Assembly (NCBI RefSeq): GCF_000974365.1
Contig: NZ_BAZW01000010.1
Span: 1-64,000, forward strand
Source of the DNA: Geofilum rubicundum JCM 15548
GTDB taxonomy: Bacteria; Bacteroidota; Bacteroidia; Bacteroidales; Marinilabiliaceae
Reading direction: 5' to 3'
Length of the DNA: 64,000 bases
The first letter of the stretch is position 1, and the number at the start of each line of letters is the position of its first letter. Under the pieces are notes generated by a model. The model did not search any database. It had not been told where the DNA came from and was given only the letters and a program-made list of their open reading frames with translations. The position numbers and the translations under genes were made by a program. This document shows positions 28,322 to 38,167 of this stretch, piece after piece.

Positions 28322-28395
28322 GCCAATGTAGCTCAGTTGGCCAGAGCAGCTGATTTGTAATCAGCGGGTCGGGGGTTCGAATCCCTCCATTGGCT
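28322..28395 (+). tRNA. tRNA-Thr (TGT)
   Basis: Seven-pair acceptor stem GCCAATG/CATTGGC with discriminator T; D-arm GCTCAGTTGG; anticodon stem GCTGA/TCAGC with loop TTTGTAA, anticodon TGT (Thr, ACA); T-arm GGGTTCGAATCCC. CCA is not encoded (TCA follows). It begins four bases after the SRP RNA. Confidence 0.97.
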
Positions 28396-28411
28396 CAGAT
28401 AATTATTTTGC

Positions 28412-28494
28412 GGGGGGATACCAAAGTGGCCAACTGGGGCAGACTGTAACTCTGTTGTCTTACGACTTCGGAGGTTCGAATCCTCCTCCCCCCA
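28412..28494 (+). tRNA. tRNA-Tyr (GTA)
   Basis: Acceptor stem GGGGGGA/TCCCCCC with discriminator A; anticodon loop CTGTAAC, anticodon GTA (Tyr); long class II variable arm TGTCTTACGAC region; T-arm GGAGGTTCGAATCCTCC. CCA is not encoded. Sixteen bases after tRNA-Thr. Confidence 0.97.
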
Positions 28495-28504
28495 CGACAA
28501 AAAC

Positions 28505-28534
28505 AGCCAATCACGCAAGTGGTTGGCTTTTTTT
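28505..28534 (+). terminator. Terminator of the SRP RNA-tRNA unit
   Basis: Stem AGCCAATCAC/GTGGTTGGCT with loop GCAA and one T-G pair, then a run of seven T. It ends the transcript that begins at about 28221. Confidence 0.92.
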
Positions 28535-28550
28535 GTGCGTGTTATTTCCT

Positions 28551-28558
28551 TATCTTTG
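28551..28558 (+). promoter_or_regulatory. Predicted -7 element of the YrdC-like gene
   Basis: TATCTTTG fits TAnnTTTG and lies 16 bases before the ATG at 28575. The -33 TTTG upstream (28532-28535) is at a short 15-base spacing and lies in the terminator T run, so the match is partial. Confidence 0.4.
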
Positions 28559-28574
28559 ATAGAAACTGTTTGCT

Positions 28575-29189
28575 ATGCTTGTAAAAATCTATCCTGACAA
28601 TCCCAATCCCCGGGAGATACAAAAAGTGGTGGATGTATTAAAAGCCGGTGGTTTGGTCATTTACCCAACCGATACGATTTATGGATTGGGTTGTGATATC
28701 AACAACAGTAAGGCGGTTGAAAAAATTGCCCTGATCAAGGGACTGAATTTGAAGAAGGACCACCTGTCTTTTATCTGTCACGATATGAGTCATTTGTCGG
28801 TTTACAGTAAGTCGCTGGAGAACCATGTGTTTAAGTTGCTTAAAAAGCATCTGCCCGGGCCTTTCACCTTTATTCTTCCGGCCAATACCAATGTGCCCAA
28901 ACTCTTTAAAAACAATAAGAAGACGATTGGTTTCCGCATACCTGATAATCCAATCATCCTGGAGATTGTGCGCGAGTTGGGCAATCCGATCCTGAACACT
29001 TCCATTCGCGATGATGATGAAATTATTGAATACACCACCGACCCGGAATTGATTCATGAAAAGTATGAAAATCTGGTAGATTTGGTGATTGATGGCGGGT
29101 ATGGCGACAATGAAGCCTCCACCATCGTGGATTGTACCCAATATCCCTTTGAAATTATCCGGCAGGGAAAAGGGGATCTGGAGCTTTGA
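28575..29189 (+). CDS. Sua5/YciO/YrdC family protein (threonylcarbamoyl-AMP synthase-like)
   Basis: A 204-residue protein. The YrdC-type core is visible: [20 protein letters not shown] (binding of Thr/bicarbonate/ATP in TsaC/Sua5), [31 protein letters not shown], and [15 protein letters not shown]. TsaC members make L-threonylcarbamoyl-AMP for the t6A37 modification of tRNAs. The pattern [13 protein letters not shown] is closer to YciO, whose function is less certain, so I do not assign tsaC. It follows tRNA genes but has its own -7 box. Confidence 0.88.
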   Translation: MLVKIYPDNPNPREIQKVVDVLKAGGLVIYPTDTIYGLGCDINNSKAVEKIALIKGLNLKKDHLSFICHDMSHLSVYSKSLENHVFKLLKKHLPGPFTFILPANTNVPKLFKNNKKTIGFRIPDNPIILEIVRELGNPILNTSIRDDDEIIEYTTDPELIHEKYENLVDLVIDGGYGDNEASTIVDCTQYPFEIIRQGKGDLEL

Positions 29190-29350
29190 TTTGATTCAAA
29201 ACTTTTTTCCGGATCGAGGTCGGAATGCTTCTACGATTGAAGCGGCCAACAGCACACAAACCTATGATCGATGCCTTTTAATTCAACCGATTAGATATGT
29301 GTCCATTGACTCCGTCGATTTTCGGTTCGCGAAATTAGTGGATTGAATAT

Positions 29351-30690
29351 TTACAAAAACATCTTCTCAACCTTTTTAATGCCTGAAGGCAAGGCAAACA
29401 CAACCACCCGGTCGTTGGGCTGAATACGTGTGTCTCCGTTGGGTATGATTACTTCCTTGCCACGGATGACACCCCCGATGTTCATGTCTCTGGGCAGGTC
29501 CAGATCCCGCAGGTGCCTTTGGTAATTTTGGCGCCTTCCTGGGTGATGAGTTCCAGCACGTCGGCATCGGTGGCTGTTAGACATTTGACATAGGATACAT
29601 TGGCCTTGAAGGTGTGTCGGAAAATGTAGCTGGCAGCAATCAGTTTTTTGTTGATGATGGTGCCTATCCCGATGTTCTCAGCCAAATCGATGTAATCCAT
29701 GTTTTCGACTTCTGCCACCGTTTTTTTGACACCCATCTTTTTGGCCAGTTGACAGGCCAGAATATTGACTTCCGAGTTGCCGGTTACGGCTACAAAAGCG
29801 TCTGTTTTGCCAATGCCTTCGTCCTTTAATAAATCAAGGTTGCGGCCGTCTCCATTGATAACCAGAGTGTTCTCGAGAAAGTCTGCCAGACGGGCACTCT
29901 TTTCCCGATTGATTTCAATGAGTTTTATATGATACTGATACTCCAGTTCTTTGGCCACTTTTTTCCCGATGCGGCTTCCTCCCAATATCATGACGTTCCG
30001 GACATCGTATTGTACTTTGCCTGCGTCTGACAGTAATTGTGCGGCACCGCTTTTGGTGGTGACCACGTAGGCCAAATCGTTGTGCTCAAACATATCTTTG
30101 CCACGTGGAATGATTGTTTTGCCGTCCCGGTTGATGGCTACCGTAAAGTATTCGTTGGTGGTGTGCAGTGCAGATGCCTGTGACAGGGTTAAGCCGACAA
30201 TAGGGGCGTTATTTCTGATTTTAACCGCATAAAGGAGTAGTTGTCCACCACTGAATTCAAACATCTGTCGGATGCCGACCTGCTTGAGCGATGCCATGAT
30301 CTCACGAGCCCCTAAATGCTCAGGGTAAATCATTTCGTCCACACCCAACTGCCTGAAATACTCTTTGTTTTCTACTTGCAGATATTCCTGGTTGTTGATG
30401 CGGGCAAAGGTCTTTTTGGCGCCCAACTTTTTGGCCAGCATGGCGGACAAAATACTGACCTCCTCGTAGGGAGGTACGGCGATGAACAGATCACAGGTTT
30501 TAACCTGTGCATCTTTTAAATCACCAATGGATGTTACCGAACCTACCACGGTCATCAAATCAAAATGCGATTCTGCTTTTCGCAGTTTACTTTCATCGTC
30601 ATCCATTAATATGACGTCATGATCCTCATTACAAAAAAGCTTCGCAAGGTGATTTCCAACTTCTCCGGCTCCGGCAATCAAAATCTTCAT
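29351..30690 (-). pseudogene. trkA: Trk potassium uptake regulator TrkA, frameshifted near the C-terminus
   Basis: Cytoplasmic gating subunit of the TrkH potassium channel. Two RCK units: first Rossmann GAGEVGNHLAKLF (7-19) and second ILGGSRIGKKVAKEL (about 237-251), each followed by a TrkA-C domain. The frame breaks at about 29515 after KITKG; the next frame continues HLRDLDLPRDMNIGGVIRG and the normal end of TrkA-C. Adding one base (AAAGGCAC to AAAGGCCAC) restores a full-length protein of about 446 residues. Same context as the lesion at 20067, so a systematic error is likely. trkH is not in the window. Confidence 0.93.
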
Positions 30691-30777
30691 TTGGTTCTCT
30701 TATTTTATTAAAAAACAGTAGGCAAATTAATACAATATTATTCAAATACCATAACAAAAGGCTGTTTATCGGTGTCC

Positions 30778-32847
30778 TTATTTATATCTGTTTGAAAAAA
30801 TAAAGGCCCCCTTTTCCTTAATGGAGTAAAAGGTGAGGGATGGATGGTCTGTTTCTTTTTTCCATTTCTCAACCAGAAAATGGGGGCAATTGGAGGCCGC
30901 AACAATGGTGCGGCAATTCGTTTTTTCTATTAGTTTTCGGATATCAATATTTAAGGGGCCGCCTATTATAATGGTATGGGCCTTATACGCTGCAGATGGA
31001 ACAATGGTTTCCTTGCCTTTTCCGTACAGAATCAGAACACGTTCTGCGCCGAGTCGTATTTCATGTATTTCCGGCAGTGTGTCGCCTTTGAGTGTCATGG
31101 TGTTGGATGGTTGATGGTGGTCATGGTATTGCTTTATATAGTTATTACGTGCATAATTTTTGGACGGCTGGTCCAGTCCTTCAGATTCTATGGTTAATAT
31201 TTGTCCACCCAGAATGAGGTCAATCAATAGTCCTTGCCTGGTATCATAAACCACCAATTGCTCGCTATTTACTTTGTGATACCATTGAAGGTTTAAACCC
31301 CCGGCTAAAGCCAGCAGACTGACCGCAACTCCTATCCAGTATTTTCCGTTGCGCTGGAAGCAAAGCTGCCCGATCTGATGAAGGGCTATGTAACAGATGA
31401 TAACCAATGGAAAGGACAGCCATAGATGTTCCAGGTAGCCATAGGGCAAGCGCTCAATGGCCAACGCCATTTCTGCCATAAAAAGTAGCAGATCGTTCAA
31501 TCCACCGGCAAAAATGGTTGAAAGCAGGGGCGAGAACGAAAAGAAGAGAGTGGCTATGGCCAGGAGAAGAATGGGAGCCACCAACGGCAACAGGAGTAGA
31601 TTGCTTAAAAGGAACCAGGTGGGAAAAGCGCCAAAAGTATATAAGGAAACAGGCAGGGTGGTTATTTGAGCGGCCAGCGCCACCGCTATCAGCGACCAAA
31701 CATAGCGTCCAACGATAAATCGAAATTGGAGCAGTCCGTTTAGGTAGGGGTAGAAAGCGACAATCCCCATTACGGCCAGGTGGCTGAGCCAATAGCCTAC
31801 GTGAAACAGAAACAGGGGATTGATCATCAGCAACAGACTGGCTGAAACGGCCAGAGAATTATATATGTTGGCATTTCGGTTGGTGGCCCGTCCAATGTGA
31901 ATAATGGCAAACATCAGAGCGGCGCGTGAAACGGAGGGAGAAAAGCCCGTAAGGAAAGCAAAGGATAACAAAAAAACTAAAGATAGAAGAATGCTGATGA
32001 CGTTGGATGGTTTAAAGAAGAGGGACAATACACTTCCCAATAACATGTAAAGAATACCAACATGCAGGCCGGATACCGCCAACAGGTGAATGGCCCCACT
32101 TTTAATAAAACTGTCTTGTGTTTCACGGTCCATTCCGGAACGGTCGCCTAACAGCAAGGCCTGGACGATGACCAAAGCAGGTTCTGAAATGCCACTGCTT
32201 CGAAAAATGGCGAGACATTTGTTTCGGATAAGGGCTGGAAGAAAACGGAAATTAAAATTTTTGGATGGTTCTAATAAAATCTCATTGGATTTTAGAAAGG
32301 CCTGACCGAAAAAACCATTGCGTTGAAGGAACTGCCCATAATCAAAGGCATCCGGATTGGTTGTTGTGGGCAAAGGGCGAATGACACCTTTAAAATGGAG
32401 CCGGTCTCCTTCCCTGGGATGCGCATCAAGGGGGCCCTGGATCATTAATAATAATTGGTCGTTCACCCTCAAAGGGGTGGATTGCTGAAAGGCTTCGGGT
32501 TGCAGGGTGATGCGGATGCGGTCTTCCTCTCTGAATTCTATAGATTTGATGATTCCGACCCCCTGGGTCACTATAGGGCTTGAAATTGCTTTGGGGGTTT
32601 GATGCTGTGACAGAAGGAAGCCGCTCAGCGTAAAGAGGGATCCCAAGGCTAATCCCGGTACCCATCTCAGGTGATATTTGGAACGCCAATACCGGTAGTA
32701 GATGAATAGTAAAACGGTAGCCCCGGAGAAGAGAACAATGGTTGTCTTGAGGGGGTAGGAAGTAGGGTTGGTGTATTGTTGCAACAATATACCAAGCACT
32801 AAAAACAGAAATATTCTGAAAAAGGGAATGCGATGAAATGGGATCAT
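30778..32847 (-). CDS. comEC: ComEC/Rec2-type DNA uptake channel protein
   Basis: A 689-residue polytopic membrane protein. After an N-terminal helix cluster comes a DUF4131-like extracytoplasmic domain (about 55-180), then the competence domain with the signature HLLAVSGLHVGILYML and PSVSRAALMFAIIHIG, and about ten membrane helices. The last 160 residues are shorter than a full metallo-beta-lactamase domain and lack a clear HxHxDH motif, as in many Bacteroidota forms. It forms the inner-membrane pore for single-stranded DNA in natural transformation. Follows trkA on the same strand. Confidence 0.92.
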   Translation of the reverse strand: MIPFHRIPFFRIFLFLVLGILLQQYTNPTSYPLKTTIVLFSGATVLLFIYYRYWRSKYHLRWVPGLALGSLFTLSGFLLSQHQTPKAISSPIVTQGVGIIKSIEFREEDRIRITLQPEAFQQSTPLRVNDQLLLMIQGPLDAHPREGDRLHFKGVIRPLPTTTNPDAFDYGQFLQRNGFFGQAFLKSNEILLEPSKNFNFRFLPALIRNKCLAIFRSSGISEPALVIVQALLLGDRSGMDRETQDSFIKSGAIHLLAVSGLHVGILYMLLGSVLSLFFKPSNVISILLSLVFLLSFAFLTGFSPSVSRAALMFAIIHIGRATNRNANIYNSLAVSASLLLMINPLFLFHVGYWLSHLAVMGIVAFYPYLNGLLQFRFIVGRYVWSLIAVALAAQITTLPVSLYTFGAFPTWFLLSNLLLLPLVAPILLLAIATLFFSFSPLLSTIFAGGLNDLLLFMAEMALAIERLPYGYLEHLWLSFPLVIICYIALHQIGQLCFQRNGKYWIGVAVSLLALAGGLNLQWYHKVNSEQLVVYDTRQGLLIDLILGGQILTIESEGLDQPSKNYARNNYIKQYHDHHQPSNTMTLKGDTLPEIHEIRLGAERVLILYGKGKETIVPSAAYKAHTIIIGGPLNIDIRKLIEKTNCRTIVAASNCPHFLVEKWKKETDHPSLTFYSIKEKGAFIFSNRYK

Positions 32848-33013
32848 GGGTTAAGGTTATTTTGCGCATAAATGCAAAATAAATATAATTTATGAATAAT
32901 ACAAGATTTAATATTTGACCAACTTCCTAAAAGCGATGATTAAACCTAAGCAAAAACCCATCATATATCACAAGGTAATTATTAAATTGCAGTCTATTTA
33001 AAAGCGTTCTAAA

Positions 33014-33796
33014 ATGAAGTCAACTATCAAGATTTATTTGCTATCCATTGTTGGGGTTTTTTCAGTCATGTCCTGTGTTCCGCTAAAGGAATCTATCTAT
33101 TTACAAGGGGATATGGCCATTAATTTGGAAGATCTGGAAGGTCAGTATAAAATCGATAAAGCGGATTATCTGGTCAAGCCCAATGATCTTCTTTATATTC
33201 GTGTGACCAGTCTGGACGATCGTTCATCGGCCTTTTTAAATAATGAATCCGGTTATAATGCCATGGCGGGTAATGCAATGTCAGCCAGTTTGTTGGGTTA
33301 TCGTGTGGGTTTGGATGGTGCCATCGATTATCCTTTTTTGGGAAAAATTTACGTGGCGGGTCTTTCTTTGCAGGAGGTGGCAGAAAAAGTGGAATTGGCC
33401 GCCAGTAAATTCATTGATCAGAGTGGGGCCATTGTAAAGCTTTTGAACGACCATGTGACGGTTATGGGTGAAGTTAAAAGTCCCGGGCGATTCCTGATGA
33501 ACAGTGAAGAGATATCCATTCTTGAAGCCGTTGCTCTTTCAGGGGATATGACGGATTTTGCCAACCGGAAAAGGATTCGGCTCATTCGCAAGGATGGTGA
33601 AACGCCGCAGATGATCGTCATTGATACAACAGATGAAAAGATTATGTTTTCGCCCTATTTTTATTTGAAACCCGGCGATATTGTTTATGTGGAACCACGT
33701 CGATTAAAGCAATGGAACCTCACAGCGATTCCCCTTGGTCTAGCTATGAGCGTGGTGAGTGCCTCCATTCTGGTTTATTCATTGATGCTGAGGTAA
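33014..33796 (+). CDS. Polysaccharide export lipoprotein, Wza/BexD family
   Basis: A 260-residue protein with a lipoprotein signal (lipobox VMSC, Cys near 21). The poly-export domain begins YLVKPNDLLYIRVTSLD and is followed by two SLBB-like modules (GAIVKLLNDHVTVMGEVKSPG; GDIVYVEPRRL). One hydrophobic helix at the very end (LAMSVVSASILVYSLML). It should form the outer-membrane exit pore for capsule or exopolysaccharide. It is 27 bases before the tyrosine kinase gene; the pair is the usual export/chain-length control unit. No glycosyltransferase cluster follows, so it is a separated pair. Confidence 0.93.
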   Translation: MKSTIKIYLLSIVGVFSVMSCVPLKESIYLQGDMAINLEDLEGQYKIDKADYLVKPNDLLYIRVTSLDDRSSAFLNNESGYNAMAGNAMSASLLGYRVGLDGAIDYPFLGKIYVAGLSLQEVAEKVELAASKFIDQSGAIVKLLNDHVTVMGEVKSPGRFLMNSEEISILEAVALSGDMTDFANRKRIRLIRKDGETPQMIVIDTTDEKIMFSPYFYLKPGDIVYVEPRRLKQWNLTAIPLGLAMSVVSASILVYSLMLR

Positions 33797-33823
33797 GAAT
33801 TAATTATGTAATTTTTTTTCGAT

Positions 33824-36165
33824 ATGAAGAATTTTGAAGAAGTTGAACAGGAAAAAACTTTGGATGTCAAGAAGTTGCTCTACAGGTCCTTACGGTATTG
33901 GTACTATTTTCCCATATTTCTCTTTATAGCATCGTTTGTTGCGATTGCTTTGTATCAAACAACCACTCCCATGCACCAAATCAGCATCCAGTTGCTGATT
34001 TCTGATGGACAAGAAACAGCGGGTGCCATGAATGTCGGAGATCGGGCGCTTCCTGGTATTTCGTTGGGAGGGACGGGCTTTCTTGAGAATCAAACCATTA
34101 TTTTAACCTCACGAAAGCAAGTCGAAAAGACGCTGAGGCAACTTGATTTTGAAATTTCCTATTTTGAAAAGGAGATGTTTAAAACGCAGGAGATATATAA
34201 GAAGTCTCCCTTCAGGGTTTTAATTGATTCATCTGAGGTAAATCCTACAGGCTTGCATTTTGAAGTTGAGTTTCTGTCTAAAGAGCGGTATCGTCTTTCA
34301 CTTAAAGACGGGGATTTTTCAAAGGAGTATAAGTTATTTGAAAAAGTGACACACCCTCAGTTTGCTTTCTCCATTGTGCCGGTTGAAGAAAATATCCCCG
34401 GCTCTGATTATCATGAAAAGATTTATGAATTTAGTGTCAACAGCCTGAACCAGTTGGTGGGACAATACCAATCCAAACTGGTGTTGGACCAGGTGGTGAA
34501 TGGATCTTCTATTGTAGAGATATCCATTATGGAAAACAATGTTCAAAAGGGGATTGATTTCCTGAATAAGCTGGCACAAAATTCGGTGGATTATACGCTC
34601 GACAAAAAGAACAGAATTGCCCTTAATACCATTGATTTTATTGAAAAGCAGTTGGTGGGCGTAGCGACTCCTTAGGAGCAGCGGAGAACGTACTGGAAAA
34701 TTTCAGGTCGGCCAACCAGGTCATGGATGTTTCGTACCAGGGACAAATGATTCTGACGCAATCTCAGGAGCTGGAAGAACAAAAATCGGCCCTATTGGCG
34801 AAATTGGACTATTACTCTTATCTGAACGATTACATTGAAAGTAACCGCGATATGCAAGAGGTAATAGTGCCGACGTCCATGGGGATTGAGGATCCGGTTC
34901 TGGGGCAGTTAATCAGTCAGCTGTCAACCCTTAACGCTGAGCGTTCTGCGTTACGATTCAATGCCACCACTGAAAACCCGAACATTACACGTATCAATGC
35001 CAGTATTGACAATCTGAAAAGCAGTATTCAGGAGTCGCTGAGCAGCGTTATTTCGGCCACCAACCTCTCCCTGAACGATATCAACAACAGATTATATAAC
35101 TTAAGTGGACAGATTCGAAAGCTGCCTGGGACCGAGCAGCGACTGCTTAACATCGAAAGAAGCCGTCAAATGAACAATGAAACCTACACTTTCTTGCTGA
35201 CCAAGTTGACGGAGGCTCAATTGGCCAAGGCTGCGAATCGCCCGGATAATGAGATCGTTGAAGAGGCTATTTCCAAGGGAATGGTCGTGCCCGATCAAAA
35301 GCGGTCTGTTATGTTGGTTTTATTGCTGGGCTTGTTTTTGCCTGCTGTGGTTATATTTATTAAGATATTCTCCAATGATAAGGTGTTGGAGACCGATGAT
35401 GTAAAGGAATTTTCGGTCCTTCCCATTATTGGAGAAGTTCCCCATGAGCGGAAGAATGGAAAAGTTAGTCTGGCCAAGGCGGCCAATTCTTACAATGGTA
35501 ACACCATTTTGGCGGAATCTTTTAGAAGTATTCGTACTTCACTGGGGTATTATTCCAACCAAAAGGCCTCTAAAACCGTCTTATTTACCAGTACACTTCC
35601 GGGGGAAGGTAAGTCCTTCTGTGCCATAAACCTGGCCAAGTCCTTTGCTCAATTGAATAAAAGAACCTTGCTTATTGAGTTTGATATGCGACGTCCCTCG
35701 CTTAGCAAGCAGTCTGGGATTACCAGTAATGGTAATGGCCTGAGTGCTTTCTATACAGGTGATGCCAAGGTAGAAGACATTATCAATAAGGATTCAGAAT
35801 TAGAAAATTTGCACATCATTTTTGCCGGACACATTCCGCCTAACCCTTCTGAGCTTATTGCCGGAGAGGCTACCAAAAGGCTGATGGAACAGTTGCAGGA
35901 AAAGTATGACATGATTATTATTGATACCCCACCGGTGGGGATTGTGGCGGACGCTCACTTACTCACCGAGTATGCAGATGTGAATGTGATGGTGGTGCGT
36001 CACAATGTCACTCCTAAGCCTGTTTTGAAAATGAACTTAAGGGATGAAAAAGTTAAGAACATTCCTCATTTGAGTGTCCTGGTGAACGGCATCCCCTTCC
36101 AGCGTAAGGAGTACAGCTACAAGTACGGATATGATGCGAATAGTAAATATTTTGCGAAGAACTAA
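33824..36165 (+). pseudogene. Wzc-like polysaccharide co-polymerase and BY-kinase, frameshifted
   Basis: Fused Wzz domain and bacterial tyrosine kinase of about 780 residues. N-terminal TM segment near 27-50 (YYFPIFLFIASFVAIALYQ), long coiled periplasmic region, second TM near 500 (VMLVLLLGLFLPAVVIFI), then the kinase: Walker A STLPGEGKSFCAINLAKSF, Walker A' TLLIEFDMRRPS, Walker B MIIIDTPPVGIVADA, and a Tyr-rich tail (YSYKYGYDANSKYF). The frame breaks at about 34663: GVATP then stop, while the next frame reads SDSLGAAENVLENF. Adding one base (GTAGC to GTAAGC) restores it. It controls polymer length and export through autophosphorylation of the tail. Confidence 0.92.
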
Positions 36166-36191
36166 TTGGGAATTCCAGAACTGATTTTTGT

Positions 36192-36222
36192 AAAAGGCGT
36201 CGACGTATTCGACGCCTTTTTT
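36192..36222 (+). terminator. Terminator after the tyrosine kinase
   Basis: Stem AAAAGGCGTCGA/TCGACGCCTTTT with a short loop and T run, 26 bases after the kinase stop. Confidence 0.93.
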
Positions 36223-36226
36223 ATGG

Positions 36227-36258
36227 TTTGCTCAATGCATTTCTTTTCGATATCTTTA
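36227..36258 (+). promoter_or_regulatory. Predicted promoter of dapA
   Basis: TTTG (36227-36230), a 20-base spacer, then TATCTTTA (36251-36258), one mismatch from TAnnTTTG. It directly follows the terminator and lies about 85 bases before the dapA ATG. Confidence 0.5.
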
Positions 36259-36342
36259 CACTTCCGAATGTGGAATACCACGATTTCTTTTGCATAGTCG
36301 TGTTCACATTTTGTTTATACATTAAAGAAAATTCATAACACT

Positions 36343-37232
36343 ATGGGTATTGAGAACTTACGCGGCTCAATCGTCGCAATAGCCACACCGTTCAAAGAGA
36401 ATGGCGATCTTGATTTGGAAACATTTGATTCACTGGTAGAATGGCATGTGGAGCAGGGGACGGATGCTATTGTCGTCTGTGGAACAACGGGTGAAACTCC
36501 GGCGCTTTCTGAGGATGAGGATGCCATTATGATTGAGAGGGCGGTTAAAAAAGTCAATGGTCGAATCCCTGTTATTGCCGGTACCGGCAGCAATTCTACT
36601 CAGGATAGTATTAAGTACTCGAAAAGAGCCATTGGATTAGGGGTGGATGCACTTTTAGTGGTTGCTCCCTATTATAACAAGCCCTCCGATAAAGGTATTT
36701 ATCTGCACTTTGCCACCATTGCCAAAGCGGTGGATGCCTCCATCATTTTGTACAATGTGCCTGGTCGCACGGGAAGTAATATTTCTCCGGAGATAGCTGT
36801 TCGATTGGCCAATGATTTTAAGAATATTGTCGCCATTAAAGAAGCAGGGGGAAGTATGCCCGTCTTTGCTGAATTGCTGGCCAGGCGTCCGAAATCCTTG
36901 AAGGTTTATAGCGGGGATGATTTTCTGGCGACATCCGCCAATTTGTTGGGTGCTGATGGGTGTATTTCTGTGGTGGCCAATTTGATACCCGGAGATTTTC
37001 ACCAGCTGATGATGGCTTCTTTAAATGGAGATGCTGAACAGTCCCGGGCGCTTTTTTATAAGTATAAATCGTTGATGGAGTTGATGTTTGTTGAGTCCAA
37101 TCCCATCCCTGTTAAATCGGCGTTGGCATGATGGGGAAACTGGGCGGGACTTTCCGCTTGCCTCTGTGTGAGCTGGAAGAAAACAACCAGGCTGCTTTAC
37201 GTGCTGAATTGAAAAATCTGGACTTGATTTAA
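36343..37232 (+). pseudogene. dapA: 4-hydroxy-tetrahydrodipicolinate synthase, frameshifted near the end
   Basis: Condenses pyruvate and aspartate semialdehyde in lysine and diaminopimelate synthesis. TIM barrel with VVCGTTGETPALSEDE, the catalytic Tyr in LYNVPGRTGSNI and the Schiff-base Lys in NIVAIKEAGGSMP. The open frame stops at 37131 after PVKSALA. The next frame reads MMGKLGGTFRLPLCELE and on to LKNLDLI, the family C-terminus, ending at 37232. Adding one base (GCATGATG to GCAATGATG at about 37128) gives the normal length of about 296 residues. The same motif is lesioned at 13032 and 40151. An essential cell-wall precursor gene, so sequence error is favoured. Confidence 0.95.
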
Positions 37233-37291
37233 ACCCTTTTTTTAACAGGATTTCGCGTTGTTGCCAATTCTGTTCATCGCAACATTATAGA

Positions 37292-37334
37292 AGGCAGAGT
37301 GGCGGAGATCAGCTCCCCCACCCTGCCTCTTTCT
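37292..37334 (+). terminator. Probable terminator after dapA
   Basis: Imperfect stem GGCAGAGTGG/CCACCCTGCC (one mismatch) with a loop of about 15 bases, followed by TCTTTCTTT. Confidence 0.6.
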
Positions 37335-37359
37335 TTCCATATCATCTAAAATTTCTACT

Positions 37360-38112
37360 ATGACCGCCTTTGAAACACTTAATCGTCACCGTTCCATTCG
37401 GAAATACACCAACCAACCTGTCGGTGAGGACTTACTTAATCGAATACTGACCGCAGGCACCAGGGCATCGACCACAGGTAATATGCAGGTTTATAGTATT
37501 GTCGTGAGCAAGGATTCGGTACGGAAAGCGGCTTTGGCGCCTGCTCACTTTAATCAGCCTTCTATAACAAACGCACCCGTGGTGCTCACTTTCTGTGCCG
37601 ATTTTAACCGGTTTAATAAATGGTGCCGGCAGCGAAATGCCGAACCCGGGTATGATAATTTCTTATCGTTTGTAACGGGGGCCATTGATGCCTTGCTGGT
37701 GGCGCAGAATGTCTGCATAGCCGCAGAGGATGAGGGTTTGGGTATTTGTTATTTTGGAACAACGACCTATAATGCCGATAAAATTATTGAGACTTTAAAT
37801 TTACCCAAGGGGGTTGTTCCCGTTACCACGGTTACTTTAGGGTTTTCGGATGAAAAGCCTGAGTTGACCGACCGCCTGCCTTTGCAGGCCGTTGTGCATG
37901 AGGAGACATACCAGGATTATTCACCGGAAGTCATTGATGCTTTATACCGGGAAAAGGAAGGGATGCCTCTTTACCAGGGCTTTGTGAAGGAGCATAATAA
38001 GGAGACCCTGGCCCAGGTGTTTACCGATGTTCGCTACAAAAAGGCGGACAATGAACATTTTTCTAAGGTTTTGCTACAGGTGCTTAAAAATCAGGGTTTT
38101 TTCCAAGACTGA
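37360..38112 (+). CDS. Nitroreductase family FMN oxidoreductase
   Basis: A 250-residue protein of the NfsA/FRP-like nitroreductase fold. FMN-phosphate residues are in the start NRHRSIRKYTNQPV; further motifs are GTRASTTGNMQVYSIVV, and ALLVAQNVCIAAEDEGLGICYFG. It should reduce quinones, flavins or nitro compounds with NAD(P)H through FMN. The physiological substrate is unknown. Monocistronic between dapA and the serpin gene. Confidence 0.92.
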   Translation: MTAFETLNRHRSIRKYTNQPVGEDLLNRILTAGTRASTTGNMQVYSIVVSKDSVRKAALAPAHFNQPSITNAPVVLTFCADFNRFNKWCRQRNAEPGYDNFLSFVTGAIDALLVAQNVCIAAEDEGLGICYFGTTTYNADKIIETLNLPKGVVPVTTVTLGFSDEKPELTDRLPLQAVVHEETYQDYSPEVIDALYREKEGMPLYQGFVKEHNKETLAQVFTDVRYKKADNEHFSKVLLQVLKNQGFFQD

Positions 38113-38167
38113 TGACGCAACCCTGAGCCGGTTTTGACATCAAACAGAAGAAACTAAAAATGTTGTG

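Noticed and set aside
28020-28518. Open frames over the SRP RNA and tRNA genes.
   Set aside because: They overlap clear RNA genes on both strands and have no protein-like features.
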